DNA of 64,000 nucleotides. Origin: Anthopleura xanthogrammica. Lineage: Eukaryota; Cnidaria; Anthozoa; Actiniaria; Actiniidae. The DNA is taken from assembly GCA_964019055.1 (NCBI GenBank), contig OZ025206.1, positions 17,147,291 to 17,211,290 on the forward strand, read 5' to 3'. This document shows positions 12,501 through 23,895 of the stretch, one piece after another. Position 1 is the stretch's first letter. Each line of letters begins with the position of its first letter. Made by a program: the position numbers and the translations under genes. The notes below the pieces were generated by a model. The model saw only the letters and a list, made by a program, of their open reading frames with translations. It did not search any database and had not been told where the DNA came from.

Positions 12501-15500
12501 ATTGTCATTCTTCATTTTCCATATCTGCATCTTCTCCCATTACATCTGTATTTTGGAGGAAGTCATTTCCAGAAATTTTGATTCCTTTCATCAATATGGG
12601 GGGGGGGGTGCTTGAAATGAGGGGGTCAATTTTACATTTGATGGTTTGCATGGGGGGGGGGCAGATTTGCATTCTTGGTTTTATTTGAAAAACTTCTTGA
12701 AACAACTTGGCAACCTGTTCCTGTTGCACATTAAATTTTTCATCTTTATGAGCTGGAGAATGTGTGGGGATGAACCCCACATTGGAATTTTCAGAACCTG
12801 AAAATCCCCATACCCCCTGACCTCCTTTGTGGAAATCATTTTGGTTCATCACTCATTGTACATGTCCCAGATCCAAAAATGGCATATACTTTCACTTCAT
12901 TGTTTATAACATTACTAATTTTTGTTTTACTTTGGTTTGTAAAAGTCAACTTGGATCAAATCATGCCAACTGTGGCATTTCAACCACAGCCTTTCAACCC
13001 CAATGTGCTGGATCCAGTATCAAGGGAATTGTACAACACCCTCCCTACCAAACACATGAGTTCAGCTCAATTGCTTACAACTGTGGGTCAAGCTGGAGCA
13101 CAACTTAATAATTCTGTGAATGCACAATTTGGCTCTCTCAAGGTAGATCTTTTGTGCAGTTTTGAATGAGAATGAATAGTACTAGTTGTAGCAAAGTGTT
13201 TATCTTGCCCATAAGTATTCTAAAGTTTATATGCAAGTTTATAAGTCCCATTTCATGATCAGCTTATATATTTACCTAATATATATATCAATCTTTCTTT
13301 TTGCTTGTTTCATGTTGCATACCAATAAGCCCAAAATGCAGTGTGGGTTATGTGAATTCATTCAGTGAAAGATCACCACAATATGGGATCGTCACAAACT
13401 TTGTGTGTACATTTTTTCTGCATATATATTTTCTTCTGTGCTGACATTATTTACATATGAATATAATACATTTCAAGCTTGGCAAACAACATGCAACTAC
13501 ATGCGTATGTGCAACATGCAACAAAACCTTCACTAACCTTTTTTGAAATAGCTGTGTATATGTAAAAAAAAACCTTTTATAAATGTAAAGAATCATGTAA
13601 ACTGTGTAAACAATAAATTAATCAACATTTAATTAACCAATCAGATGTCTATATAAAGATGTTAGTACAGGTAGTATGTATAGGTTAGTGTGCATAATTA
13701 TATAAAGTGAGGCATGCATTAATTACTAGGCGGGTATGTTGTTCACTAATACTGTAACCAATATTGACATGTGTATTTTTGTAACTGTTTACTTGAAAGG
13801 GTGGCTTGAGCTATTCTGAAATGTTGAGTGGACTATTGTATAAAGGAGAAAGAGTCGTACAGCACAATCAGTTCCAGTTCCTCCAGTACGATAATATTGT
13901 ACTATGTGATGAATCCAATACTCATATCTCACAAAAACCTGGAGGGATTTGTTTGTTGACTGACAAAAGGATTCTTCTGATGTCTTCTCAAATGAATCAA
14001 TGTAAGTCTAATCAAATCACTTTTCTTAGTATTTGTCTAATTGTAATTAAGCCTGTGATCATGAGCCTTTCTTAGCTTGGACGTACGTGTTCTGTTTTCC
14101 CATATCTGAGACTGTGTGTCATTTATTCCCTAGAGATCATTTCTTTGTTTAACAGTTGTGCATGAGAAGACACATGAATATTACTGATATGACTCAAACA
14201 AAGATTATCTTTGCACATTTCTTGTCCTGAAGATGGACGCTAAATGTGGTCCAAAAGCTCAACAAAAAAACACTAGGTTGAAAAAACCTGTAATTGAACT
14301 TAAACTATGAAAAATTCAAGCTACAAATTAAAGACACAGTTACGATCGAGTGGTAGAGTGAGTAACATGGTCTGAAATGGGAAAACATTTTGCCCAAGCT
14401 GAAAAGGCAGCCCGGTTGTACGAAGAGTGGATAGCACTATCTGATGGATAATTAAGTTCTTATCCAGTGGGTAAATTTATTGGATAGCAGCATTGACTTA
14501 TTCACTGGATAAGGACTTTTAGAAAAAACCTACTAATGGTCTATCACCAATCGAGCCCTGTGATTGGCTGAGCTACTAGGGGTCTATTAGTGATAGACCT
14601 CTAGTAGCGAAAAGCGCCGGTTTTGAAAACCAAGAAATAAATATTTAAAGCAAAATCGAAAACTTTTTGCATCCTTTTATTGGACCGATTAGTAGATTTT
14701 TAATAAAACAATTAGACCTCTCGCCCTCATGGCCTACGAGTCAATAGCCCATTCGGCCTTCGGCCTCTTGGGCTATTGACTCGTAGACCATTCGGACTCG
14801 AGGACTAATTGTTAAATATCCATCAGATAGCTAGTGATATCCACTTTACAACTGGCCCTGATCAACCTATTCAGGAGCTGTCGACCCAGAAGTCCATGGA
14901 CTTGACTTGAGTCCAACATCTTTGTCATACTTTACAATACATTAATATAAATATATTCTTGCACCCTCACATTACATAGATAACTTAATTAACTTTACTT
15001 ACATACAGTATTATCTACGATTGATTTCAATATTATATAAATAAATGATATTTTGTAATATCAGCAACAACATTTAAGATGTTTGGAGACCCAAAGAAAA
15101 TGCCTGGTGGTTACAGTATTGAGACAAGTCTTGGAGACACCACCAGTTACTTGCCAGTCCCCTACAGATTCGTGAAAAGTGTGGAGATGAATGGGCAGTC
15201 AGGAGTTCAGGGAAGCGTCATGGTCAACCCAGAGGCACCTTGTTGTGGTGGACTCTGTGGATGTTGTGGGGTGAGTTTTGTCATTGCTGTCATTTTTGGT
15301 AAATTGACTCTTTCTAATTCTGCTGTGGCCATTTGTCAGCCATTTTCACAGCTGTTTGTCTGCCATTTGTCAGTCCATTTCAATATTGCATGTAGGCATA
15401 GGCTCCAGTAGTGCTCTACCAGTTTACACTTTTGTTCGATTGCAATGAAAATGGTAACAGTCATATAATATTAGCATACTGTTTTTTTCACAGCTTCTTT

Positions 15501-15712
15501 GTGGGTCAGCTGCAGCCTCAATGCTAAAGCAGTGGAGCTCCAGTCATGTGAATATCATTGAAAACAACTCGATGATCATTTCCATTGGTGTGATTATGCC
15601 ACCATGGGGAAGAAGGATGTTCCTGCATATCCATATTAACATCAATGTTCCTGTGCCAGTTGTAAGAGATTTTGTCTCATTGCTTCAGCAATATGCTACT
15701 GACCTCAACTGA
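9533..15712 (+). CDS. Uncharacterised protein with GRAM/PH-like core (5 exons)
   Basis: Exons are 9533-9671, 12946-13142, 13800-14001, 15065-15270 and 15494-15712, totalling 963 nt (320 aa). All junctions are GT-AG and phases agree, including G|TC at the first junction. The N-terminal ~45 residues are charged (MAAQSYTKFEDHRE). A Pro/Asn/Gln-rich stretch follows, then a globular part with LLYKGERVVQ, GGICLLTDKRILLMS and PVPYRFVKSVEM. A Cys-rich turn (PCCGGLCGCCGLLCG) comes next, and a C-terminal helix ends RDFVSLLQQYATDLN. The pattern of a strand-rich LLTDKRILL segment followed by a helix resembles GRAM/PH-like folds such as WBP2, but this is inference. I do not recognise the family. Exon 1 is separated by a 3.3-kb intron and is the least certain. 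Confidence 0.65.
10434..11351. mobile_element. Mariner-type MITE (TA-flanked), interrupted by a second element
   Basis: Inverted ends CAGTGCGAATCGAAAAACC (left) and its complement (right, ending 11351) are each flanked by TA, as for Tc1/mariner elements. The same family occurs intact, about 199 bp long, at 53984-54182. This copy is longer because a Harbinger-type element (10488-11216) has inserted into it. It lies in the first intron of the five-exon gene. Confidence 0.85.
10488..11216. mobile_element. PIF/Harbinger-type MITE, copy 1 (729 bp)
   Basis: Terminal inverted repeats share the core GGACCATTAGATA(A/G)TTGAT. They are flanked by TTA on both sides (10485-10487 and 11217-11219), the 3-bp TWA duplication of PIF/Harbinger elements. 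A second copy with the same ends and the same TTA flanks is at 29587-30265. There is no transposase, and the interior is AT-rich. It ends in a long C run (about 11168-11192). Confidence 0.85.
11352..12945. other. Intron 1 remainder of the five-exon gene; repeats only
   Basis: Contains a repeat block at 11570-11692 (TTATCCACTGGA, GCTATCCACCCTTCG and related words) also present at 14409-14859, then three tandem copies of ATCGATAGCA at about 11693-11722. G runs lie near 12600 and 12650. No further exon was found. Confidence 0.4.
14409..14859. mobile_element. Palindromic repeat with internal insertion, in intron 3
   Basis: Left end CCCGGTTGTACGAAGAGTGG and right end CCACTTTACAACTGGCC are inverted relatives of the block at 11570-11692. 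The middle (about 14524-14812) is a different sequence with its own mirror segments (TCTATCACC, GGTCTATTAGTGATAGACC). That suggests one small element inserted in another. It lies between exons 3 and 4 of the five-exon gene. Confidence 0.5.
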
Positions 15713-16226
15713 TTAACATGCAGTTGCAAGGCAGGCATATACATTACTACAGCAAAAGAAAATAACTTGTTTCTATGCTTCGCATATCCACGAGTTAAAA
15801 AGGCTATACTTAAGCAAGTTTACTGCACTGATTGCTTTGAAATAATATGGCACACATTGTAACTTTACTAATTATGTTATCTTATATGTACTCAGTCCTT
15901 TTGAATATGGAGTGAACTTAATTTTAAAAACCATTTAAAACTTTTATCCCGAAATTTATTACTATTTAACGCACAGCTGTGATACAAATTATCCAAAGCC
16001 TTATGTCATTTTATCTAGTGCTGTAAAAAATCACTCATGCTACTAATTTGCCTCCAATATTATTACAAAGTAATACTTGATAAAATAAATTGTCAAATTT
16101 TATAGAGAATTCTGAGTAAAGGGTCAGGACTCCCTTTTCCCTGAATCTTCTCTCCTAGCTAGCCCCTCTCCCCTCTCCCCCCTCCCCCCTCCCCCCTTCT
16201 CTCCTGATTGATCAAATAACTGTTTT

Positions 16227-19200
16227 CTACCCATCATAGGGAATACTGGGTAATCCTCTAGTGCCAAGATTTTTGACTTTAAAGATTGAACCGGCAAGAG
16301 GCTGTTGCTTCTTTTCTTCTGGGGACAGTCGTTTTCTTGAAAAGTAAAATATAAGATTTTCACTTAACTGTTCATGATCATTATTAGTTGTACATTTCTT
16401 CTCGTCAGTATTTTTACTGCTACATTTCAGTACTATCTTAAACAATTTTTCGTTCTGTCCTTTGTCCTCACTTTTTGTTAGTTGTCCGTTCCTTTGGTAT
16501 TTTTTCTTTTCTATTCTTTCCTTATTCTTATTCTTTATTCTTTATTCTTATTCTTTCGTTCCTTTGGTATTTTTTTCTTTTCTATTCTTTTTTCTTTTCT
16601 ATTCAAACTTCATAATGCGGCATGCACTACAGGTCAGACTTAATTAACATGTTTGCTGTGTCAAATTAAAACTGCAAGACCAAACATCAATAACGTTACA
16701 TTGGCACAAGAGTAGAGACTCCGTGTATGGAACAGACCTAATTCGTTTTATATAATTATTAAGTTCACTGTCTGAATAAGCAGTCACTCAATATGATTTG
16801 GAGTTGAGATTAACTGTATTAGGTTCAGCACATGCATAGAGTGGTATATAAAATCATCCTTACCTTTCAGTAGTGACCAGCAGCTCATCATAGTTAGGAC
16901 CAGCCCAACAAACAGATGTTGTCTTGGTAACAGGAAAGTTAACTGTCGCAATGACATTTCCATTTGTAGGATTGTAATGCACAACCTAGACATCATAAGT
17001 TTACCATCAGAATCTGATGTAGAATAGTAAGGCATCACAGCAAAATTCAGAAGCAGGAACATTAACTCACTTTACCACCATTGTACATTGCTACCCATAA
17101 CATCCCATCAACATCTACTGTAATCCCATCTGGTACCTAAATCATGAAATAAATACGTAAATTATAAGAATTATAAAATAACTGTTATGAATCTTGCTTT
17201 CTGATTGGTTGGGTGTGTATGCCTTTTTGAGAGCACAAAGCACCTGTGCATGCATGCAGGCACATTTTCTATTTTGGCATTCATAACCAAAAGAATATCT
17301 ATCAATTCTAATTTGCATTTTATAAAAGAAACAAAAAACTTTCTTCAATTTCTTCAATGAAATTACTGTACTTCTGATCAGTATTTCTGACTTTTTGTTC
17401 ATAGTTAATATTCCTGCATGTATAATGTACTGATTTCCAACTCATGCATGGCCAATTGGGTGACACAATTGTTACGTTATCTATCCCTGATCACGAATCA
17501 TACCCAAGCACTATAGTACTACTGCTGCATCTGTTATGTGTCTTTGAACTTAATTGGCCAATGTTTGATCTCTAGGATAAAAGAGCCCTTTTAAAATCTG
17601 TTCATTGTTCTGTTCAACCACATTGCAATAAAATAAATTATTGTGCATGGAAGAGTGCATGTATCATTAGAGTTTTTCCAGTCAGACATAAAATCTACCC
17701 TTTTAATTGTAAATCTCTGTTACTTACTCCATGAGAAGGATCTACTTGTATGGCTACTCTTTTATTATCAATGCTTCCAGAAGCTAAGTTATAATCAAAT
17801 GCATATACACAGCTATAAAAAAATTATATAAAAGGATTTTAGTTACAAAGCCTGTTGAAGTTGCAATTAAGTTAAATATATACCAAATTCAAGATCCTGA
17901 CCCAAATGTGACAATTTAAATAAGCAGTCTTCTATGCTGGTTTTCAATGCACTGATAAATTAGTCTGCTCCAAGTAGTATAGTCAAACACTGACCCACCC
18001 AACCAATTGTGCTGCTAGCCAGAAAGAAGGCTATAATTTCTAAACTTCATTCAGTTGATAAACATTTCAAACAAGACAGGAAATGACATCAAGTGAATTA
18101 AACCAAGGAATTGAAATGGCATTACTTATGGAACAAAATTTTCCTTTATACAAAGTGCTGGCACTAGTCTGTTAAACAGTACTAATTTTATTTTGCTCTG
18201 AATATTATATATGAAATTTGTTGCACTGCAACTTGCAATGCTCATATTACTGCACATTAAGATGGCAAATATAAACAACCCCCCCCCCTCCCCTCCCTTC
18301 TAAAATCCTGACAACAGGCCAGGATTATATAGGACTAGTAAATACCATATTTACTCGAATAAGTGCCATGGCGCTTATTAAATTTTTTCATGCCTCAAAT
18401 GACTGCAGTGCTTATTTGGGGGTTGGTGCTTATTAAATTTTACATCCCAAATGCAGTGCCTATTCGAGGGCGGCACTTATTCAGGGGGGGCGCTTACTCA
18501 AGTAAATACGGTATTAGTATTGATTTATACAGTTACCCTAGAAATGAATCCACAAAGTAAAATGTTTTATTATCAGGACTCCACGCAAGGCCATTTGAAA
18601 TGGTAATCTGTAAACATTTTCATTCAAAATTTCAAATATTATGCAGTTGTTGATAGAACATATTATAGCTTTTCAATTATCTGCACTAAGCAATGTTCAG
18701 CAATCTATCTTACCTTGTTGAAATGACTTTGTACTTTACGATTTTTATCAAAAGAATACTGAAAAAAAAGAGGCATACATGATAGTTACTACCACAGATT
18801 TGCCAGTCAGCCAGCACAATTATAAATGTCATACTAAGTTAATGTTGACATATATCAGCATATCTTTTAGGTAACTTACAAGAGTCCCTTGTTCAGGTAC
18901 AACTTCAACAGGTCTTGGCTCAGGGCCCATTGTCCCTAAGTAGTAACAAATCAAATTTTGAAATACTTTAGATATATCATGCATTTACAAGTCCTGATAT
19001 GAAATAATTTAATTCCAGCTCAATAACTGAAAATAGTCAATGAATACAAACCAGAATAGACCCTTTTCGAATTTGGCATCTAGGATGTCAAACAAGGATT
19101 CTGAGAATGCCCCGGATATCGAAACCCAATGATTTCCACTAGCAGCATACAGGACTGGAATGCCAAGGATTCCAAAACACAATCAGGGACATTCTCAGAC

Positions 19201-21769
19201 TCCTTGTTTGACGTCATATTCGAAAAGGGTCTATTACAACAGACATCGCTTACCACTCCAAAATCTGCCAGCCTAAAACAGAAGGATAAAATAAACTGAT
19301 ATAAGTACTGGTACCACTTAATACAATGTGGCCTTGCCTGTATATGTAGAACTCAGAGTGATGATAAAGGTGAAACAGGGGCAGATCCAGGATTTTCTTC
19401 AGTGAGGGGTGCTGTGTTGAACATAAGAGAAAACACTGATCCAAAAAAAAACATATCCAAAAAAGAAAAATTTATTTCATATTGGATATCTTCAAAACTG
19501 CAGTAAGGGAACAAAGTTGATGCAAGGAGGGGCGCACCCCTTTGAAGGGCATAAATTAAGTCAACCCATGGGGGTGTGCACCCCCTGCACCCCTCCCCTG
19601 GATCCACACCTGTGAAAGCTTAATTTACTACCATACTACCCTTGCCACCCTTATGCTATATATGCTACTGCTAAAATGTAAAATATCTTATATACTTACA
19701 GCATCACATTTTCCATCATTGAAACGATTTTTGGGCTTATCAACTGTTTGATTTTTAAAAGAAACATCATTAAATTGATAAATAAGAAATTATAAATTAA
19801 ACAAGCATTAATTTGTATCACATCTTCATATCCAAAAAGCTTGAATATTGGAACAGTTACAGAAAACTATGGGGCAGGCAAATACAAAAGGCATTTTTAC
19901 CATTTTTAAAATGAATATAATAACAATTATTTAATAATATTAATACTATTTACCATCCACAGTAGCCACTATTTCCTGTTTTTGAGTCTGAAAACAAACA
20001 AAAAACCCACAGTCATTGTTCACATGATCATGTAGCAATTAAGACATAAAATGGAGTTTCAGAAAAATATAATTTGCTCCTGAATCAAGTCCTGAACGTA
20101 CACTCACTTCCAAATCTAAGAATATAATCTTCAGTCCACTTGTCAGTGCTACAGAGCCTCCTTTTTTTCTCATCACAGCTGTGAATTTGTGATTAGATAA
20201 AGCTTTGTATGACAGGAATTTGTCAGTTTGAAAAAGATTAACAGAGATTAGGGCAGCAGGGCTGTAGCCCCCTTGTAGCAATCCTAAATGAAGCTCAATC
20301 TGAATGGCAAAACAAGATAAGGATTTCCATCTTAGGAATCTTAAAATTCTATTGCCTTGCAAATATTACCCTCTTATTGAAATTGAGCTAGAATGGGAAT
20401 ATGCTGCAAGAGGGCTACACGTATCTCACATACATCTGTATACAGGATTATATTATATGGCTAGAACAGGCCTTTGTCATGGGGGAAGGTAGGGGACAGG
20501 GTCTGGGGAGGGGAAAGGAACAATGGCCTGCTACTCTGGCTTCAAGGCATTTACCATTTTTGATCTGACACTACACTTAAAGCCAATGATCTTGCAGAAA
20601 TGGAGAAAGTAAGGGGTCAATTAACCCCTTTGATTTACTGGATGGAAACTCCTCAACGTTCGGAAATGAGTGAATGCCCCACCAACAGCTCCTGCCAGAA
20701 CACTTTAGAAGAGTAATTTTTAGTTTATTTTCAAAGTCCCCACTTTGCCTCTTTCATGCATGCTCCAGTCCAGGGGGAGGGGAGGGGAGGGGAGGTTAAA
20801 GTGCATGGGCTTCAAATGACTGACTAACTGACTGACCAGCTCCAATTGTATCTTCAAAGTGGTATTTATGGTCCTGAAATAGAAGTCAAATCATCTACAA
20901 TTTAGATTGTCATTCAAAAAATGTTGGGTTTCATTTTTCATTTCAATTATTGGTGATCTTTGACTTTTAAACTCCACATAGAATGGCTGTTGGTATTGCT
21001 TTCACACTTTCTTTTGTTTAGTTTATTAGATGTTAAGTAATTATGCACTTATCAATGTAATTCCTGGGGGGAGGGGGTATTCGGGCAAGGGATGGGGATT
21101 TGAAAAAATCCCTCAAAAAAATTCAAATGCCCCAGGGGGAAGCAGTTGTCTATCAAATTGCATCAAATAACACCACCAAATGGAAGAATTGTCGTACATT
21201 TACAGCTATAGAGTAAGCTTTTTTAAGCAATCAAACTCCCGACCCAGGGACACATATTTGCTACCAAATCCTCACCCCTTGCCCGAATACCCCCCACGGG
21301 ACTCACATTGATAGGTGCATTATCACAATTGGTCTTACTAATTTCATAAGGAAAACAAACTTAAGCTTAAATAAGCTTAAGTTTTGAAAGAAAATTCACG
21401 AAGTGGTAAAATGATGCCATCATGCAAACAGCTATTCTTGTCGCTATTCTTGGGGTGCAACCACGGGCTCAAAATCCCCTGAGATAAAGAACAAGAATTC
21501 ATTGTTTTGATCGGTCACTTTAGCATAATAAGGTCAGTTTACACATAATAATCTTTATTAACCTAGGTAGATTACAATTGTTGATGTTAAAATTGGATGG
21601 CACAAAAGAAATTATTAAGGTTTACCTTCCCAGTGTTTGTGTCAAGCAGATTAATACTCTTTCCGAGTATGTCCACGTATAAAAGCCTATTTGTAGCATC
21701 ATCCCAGAACGGACCTTCTCCCAGATCTGCACAGCACTCTGCAACTACACTTATCTCTGGTTCAGTCAT
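16227..21769 (-). CDS. RGN: Regucalcin / SMP-30 (senescence marker protein 30, gluconolactonase fold)
   Basis: Exons (descending): 21769-21626, candidate 20403-20370, 20178-20108, 19987-19954, 19743-19700, 19272-19254, 18935-18880, 18758-18714, 18607-18537, 17812-17728, 17136-17071, 16985-16864, 16335-16227. Phases agree throughout. The family is a six-bladed propeller that binds a divalent metal and hydrolyses lactones in the cytosol. Visible hallmarks are LGEGPFWDD with the first metal-ligand Glu, NRFNDGK, ISNGLAWSPDNKTFYFVDS with the ligand Asn, VPDGITVDVDG with the ligand Asp, and the family-typical end PLAGSIFKVKNLG...PYDG. The 34-nt exon at 20403-20370 has the required phase and good splice sites but contains TAA at 20376-20374. 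So the gene is either inactivated, misread at that base, or uses a different small exon. It lies head-to-head with CDPS 1, 1.3 kb away. Confidence 0.85.
18345..18511. mobile_element. TA-flanked palindromic MITE in an RGN intron
   Basis: Ends CCATATTTACTCGAATAAG and, inverted, CCGTATTTACTTGAGTAAG, each preceded or followed by TA. The interior repeats GCGCTTATTAAATTTT-like words. Length 167 bp. Confidence 0.75.
19059..19231. mobile_element. TA-flanked palindromic MITE, 173 bp
   Basis: Inverted ends GACCCTTTTCGAAT flanked by TA on both sides, in an RGN intron. A longer mirror (TTTGACGTCATATTCG against CGAATTTGGCATCTAG) extends inward imperfectly. Confidence 0.75.
19376..19612. mobile_element. 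CAGGGGC-ended MITE, copy 1
   Basis: Starts CAGGGGCAGATCCAGG and ends with the inverted CCTGGATCCACACCTG. Relatives with the same ends are at 60067-60298 and 61286-61425. Confidence 0.6.
20470..21502. repeat. Dispersed ~1-kb repeat, copy 2
   Basis: Direct-orientation copy of 1-1038, here inserted in the first large intron of RGN. The internal G and C runs are shorter than in copy 1. Confidence 0.8.
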
Positions 21770-22324
21770 TGTATTAGCTTCAAATCTAGAAGCCTAACGG
21801 CCTAACGTCTTGCAGGACTTTGCGTGAGGTCTACCTTGTCCTTGTTGCTACAAGTACATCTCCTAGTGGTACCACAGGAAGCCCAATGCTTGTACCGGGA
21901 TTTTCCCCTGGGTGCATGTTACGTCAAGAGTTGTTTCCAAGAATATGGGTGATATTGGTGAACAATGGTATTAAAAAATTAAATTCCATCAAAAAAGTCG
22001 GGGAAAAAGTTTTAATTCCCAAATCAGTTGAACCCAAATTTAATGCTAACTTGAGAGTGCGCATGCTCTTGGGCTCAAATCGAACGTTCAGGTCATCCAG
22101 AAATAATACTGGAACCATGGATGAACTAAGCAATTTTTCCGCAACTTCTCGGTTAAAAAGCTTCAATTTAACTTATTTTTTATCGAAGTAACAATATTTG
22201 TCGAAGAAACAATATTTGTATTATGATCATCCGGGTGGATTAACTTATTTTATCGAAACCTGATCTAAGTCACGACACGTCACTGATCGAATCGCTTTGT
22301 TGTTTTTGGGAAGTAAGCAAAACT

Positions 22325-22385
22325 GAAAAACCCGGAGAAAAACCCTTGAATCACAGGATAGAACCACCAAAGACTGCTCACTGCT
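22325..22385 (-). mobile_element. tRNA-SINE fragment
   Basis: Carries the conserved body words CCCGGAGAAAAACCCTTGAA and CACAGGATAGAACC, shared with copies at 46055-46245, 52866-53130 and 62945-63065. The tRNA-like head is missing. Confidence 0.55.
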
Positions 22386-22609
22386 CGTCATATATTTATA
22401 TCTATATTTATCACATTCTATTTAGCTATCAGATTTTAGATAATTTAGTGTATTCAATTTTTTCATTCTTCTCTTCATATATATTTCAGTAATCGTACAC
22501 GCTTCACTGCAAGAATTAAAGAGGGAAGCCTTAGATTATGTGACATCTCAGCAACTTACAGCGACTTGAAAAAATGCCTTAAAATTGCGGGAAAAGTTGC
22601 TGGAGGGGT

Positions 22610-22795
22610 GATACACTGTGCAATGGCGTTGCCAGTTGCTGCAATCCGTTGCAAAAAGTAGAACTGAGTTCTACTTCGTGCAACGCTACGCGCAACAAAA
22701 AAAAAATGCGAGACAACCCCTGTTACACTGTGCAATATTCCAGCAACAAGTTGCTGGAAAAATTACACAGTGTAACAGGGCCTTTAGTGTAGACA
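22610..22795. mobile_element. Palindromic GTTACACTGTG repeat
   Basis: The right part (about 22728-22792) is a near-perfect hairpin: CCTGTTACACTGTGCAAT...CCAGCAAC, then GTTGCTGG...ATTACACAGTGTAACAGG. The left part (22614-22640) repeats the end motif. A related but degraded sequence lies at about 30725-30855. Confidence 0.65.
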
Positions 22796-23014
22796 ACGTA
22801 AATGGAGGCTGTTTTTCGTATGCGCAGATGATGATATTGCAAAACTTTCCATGCGTTTTCAGTGAGACGAAAACGAAGTATTAGTGTAGACTTTTCGGCC
22901 AAATAACGATTAATGAAATGACCAACTTTTACATGCAGGAAAATTAATTCATGGTCACGTAGTTAAATTGGGTAATAAATTTTAATTGCATGGCTGGGCT
23001 ACAAGCCGCTTGTA

Positions 23015-23096
23015 TAGGGCCTATAACAGCACTGAGCATGCTCATGTGAGTCACTTCACATCATTCAGTTCCGAAGTAAAGGTTTAAAATCACAAG
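23015..23096 (+). promoter_or_regulatory. Proximal promoter / 5'UTR of CDPS 1, conserved with CDPS 2
   Basis: The roughly 75 bases before the ATG match those before CDPS 2 (28581-28660, opposite strand) almost base for base. They share CATGCTCA, TCACTTCACATCATTCAG and TTCC(G/A)AAGTAAA. A TATA-like CTATAACAG at 23021-23029 lies about 30 bases before the conserved TCACTTCACATCATT block, which probably holds the transcription start. CDPS 2 has CCATAAAAGG at the same place. Confidence 0.6.
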
Positions 23097-23895
23097 ATGA
23101 ATATTCCAGAATTGCCTAACTTACAGCAAGTCAATCTCAATGGTCAGAAATATCTTGAAAATCGACGCACAATCGTGCTTGGAATCAGCCCTGGTAATCC
23201 ACATTACTACAAAACAGAGACGCTAGATAGACTGTTCTGCTTTGCTGAAAGCAACTCAGATAAGGTATGTTTTCAGACGATATTTTTCTGTTTTGGATTG
23301 AGTCAATCCTCATCAGGTCAGAAAGCGCGAACCCTAGTGTAATGTCAAATCAGTAAGCAACAGTCCATTTTTTCAGGTGCTGTTATTCATATCCGATGCA
23401 ATCTCCGAACATAATTACAGAGCAGTTGGTTCCAAAAACCCAGAGAAATCTGCTCGAGTCAAAGCCAGACGTTTGAGAAACAAATGCAAAGATGCCATGA
23501 ATAAAATGGGTTGTGATGAAGGAAAGTACAGTTATGTCAAGTGGGAGGAAGAGGTCGAGTCCTGTCCTGCCTACATCGAAGCTTTTCAATCCATCAAAGA
23601 TCTGTACAAACGAAACGACGAGTTTCGCTTCGATGTACAAGAATTGACAAAAGCTGCTCTGGTATCGATGAACAATAGCCGTGAGAATGCCCCAACAACC
23701 GCCATTGATGTAGAAGAAGGGGTAAAATACCTGCTAAAGGAGCTAGCATTTCTAAATGTGTTGCCTAGAGTTTACAAGAATTGTGAGGAATTTGTGTACG
23801 TGTATCATCGCCCGTGGCCTATTTTAAACAAGTACTTTTGTGGGTTTTATGACGGTATTGTAAAACCTTCCTTGGGGTACGTCGTATTTGATTAA
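23097..23895 (+). CDS. Cyclodipeptide synthase 1 (tRNA-dependent)
   Basis: Two exons, 23097-23264 and 23377-23895, give 228 aa; CDPSs usually have 200-300. CDPSs resemble class Ic aminoacyl-tRNA synthetases. They take two aminoacyl-tRNAs, form an aminoacyl-enzyme on a Ser, and release a cyclic dipeptide. The signature LGISPGN supplies the nucleophile Ser31 and Asn34. FISDAISEHNYRAVG and a basic helix (KARRLRNK) follow, suited to tRNA contact. The catalytic YxxxE is YLLKE (Tyr174, Glu178), and VYHRPWPIL supplies the second conserved Tyr (199). Spacing matches AlbC (Ser37, Tyr178, Glu182, Tyr202). No signal peptide, so cytosolic. The intron and phase are identical in CDPS 2. A CDPS has been described from Nematostella. 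The dipeptide product cannot be read from the sequence. Confidence 0.92.

Larger units (their letters stand above)
21770..23014. other. Divergent intergenic region between RGN and CDPS 1
   Basis: Contains frames at 21820-22191 (+) and 21924-22166 (-) that I cannot support as genes. It also holds a SINE fragment (22325-22385) and a palindromic repeat (22610-22795). It must include the promoters of both flanking genes. Confidence 0.4.

Noticed and set aside
20039..20362. 107-codon minus-strand ORF
   Set aside because: Only its middle (20178-20108) is a real RGN exon; the rest is intron read-through.
21820..22191. Overlapping ORFs on both strands between RGN and CDPS 1
   Set aside because: Neither has family features. 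They lie in a repeat-rich promoter region; possibly a mobile-element fragment, but I cannot show it.
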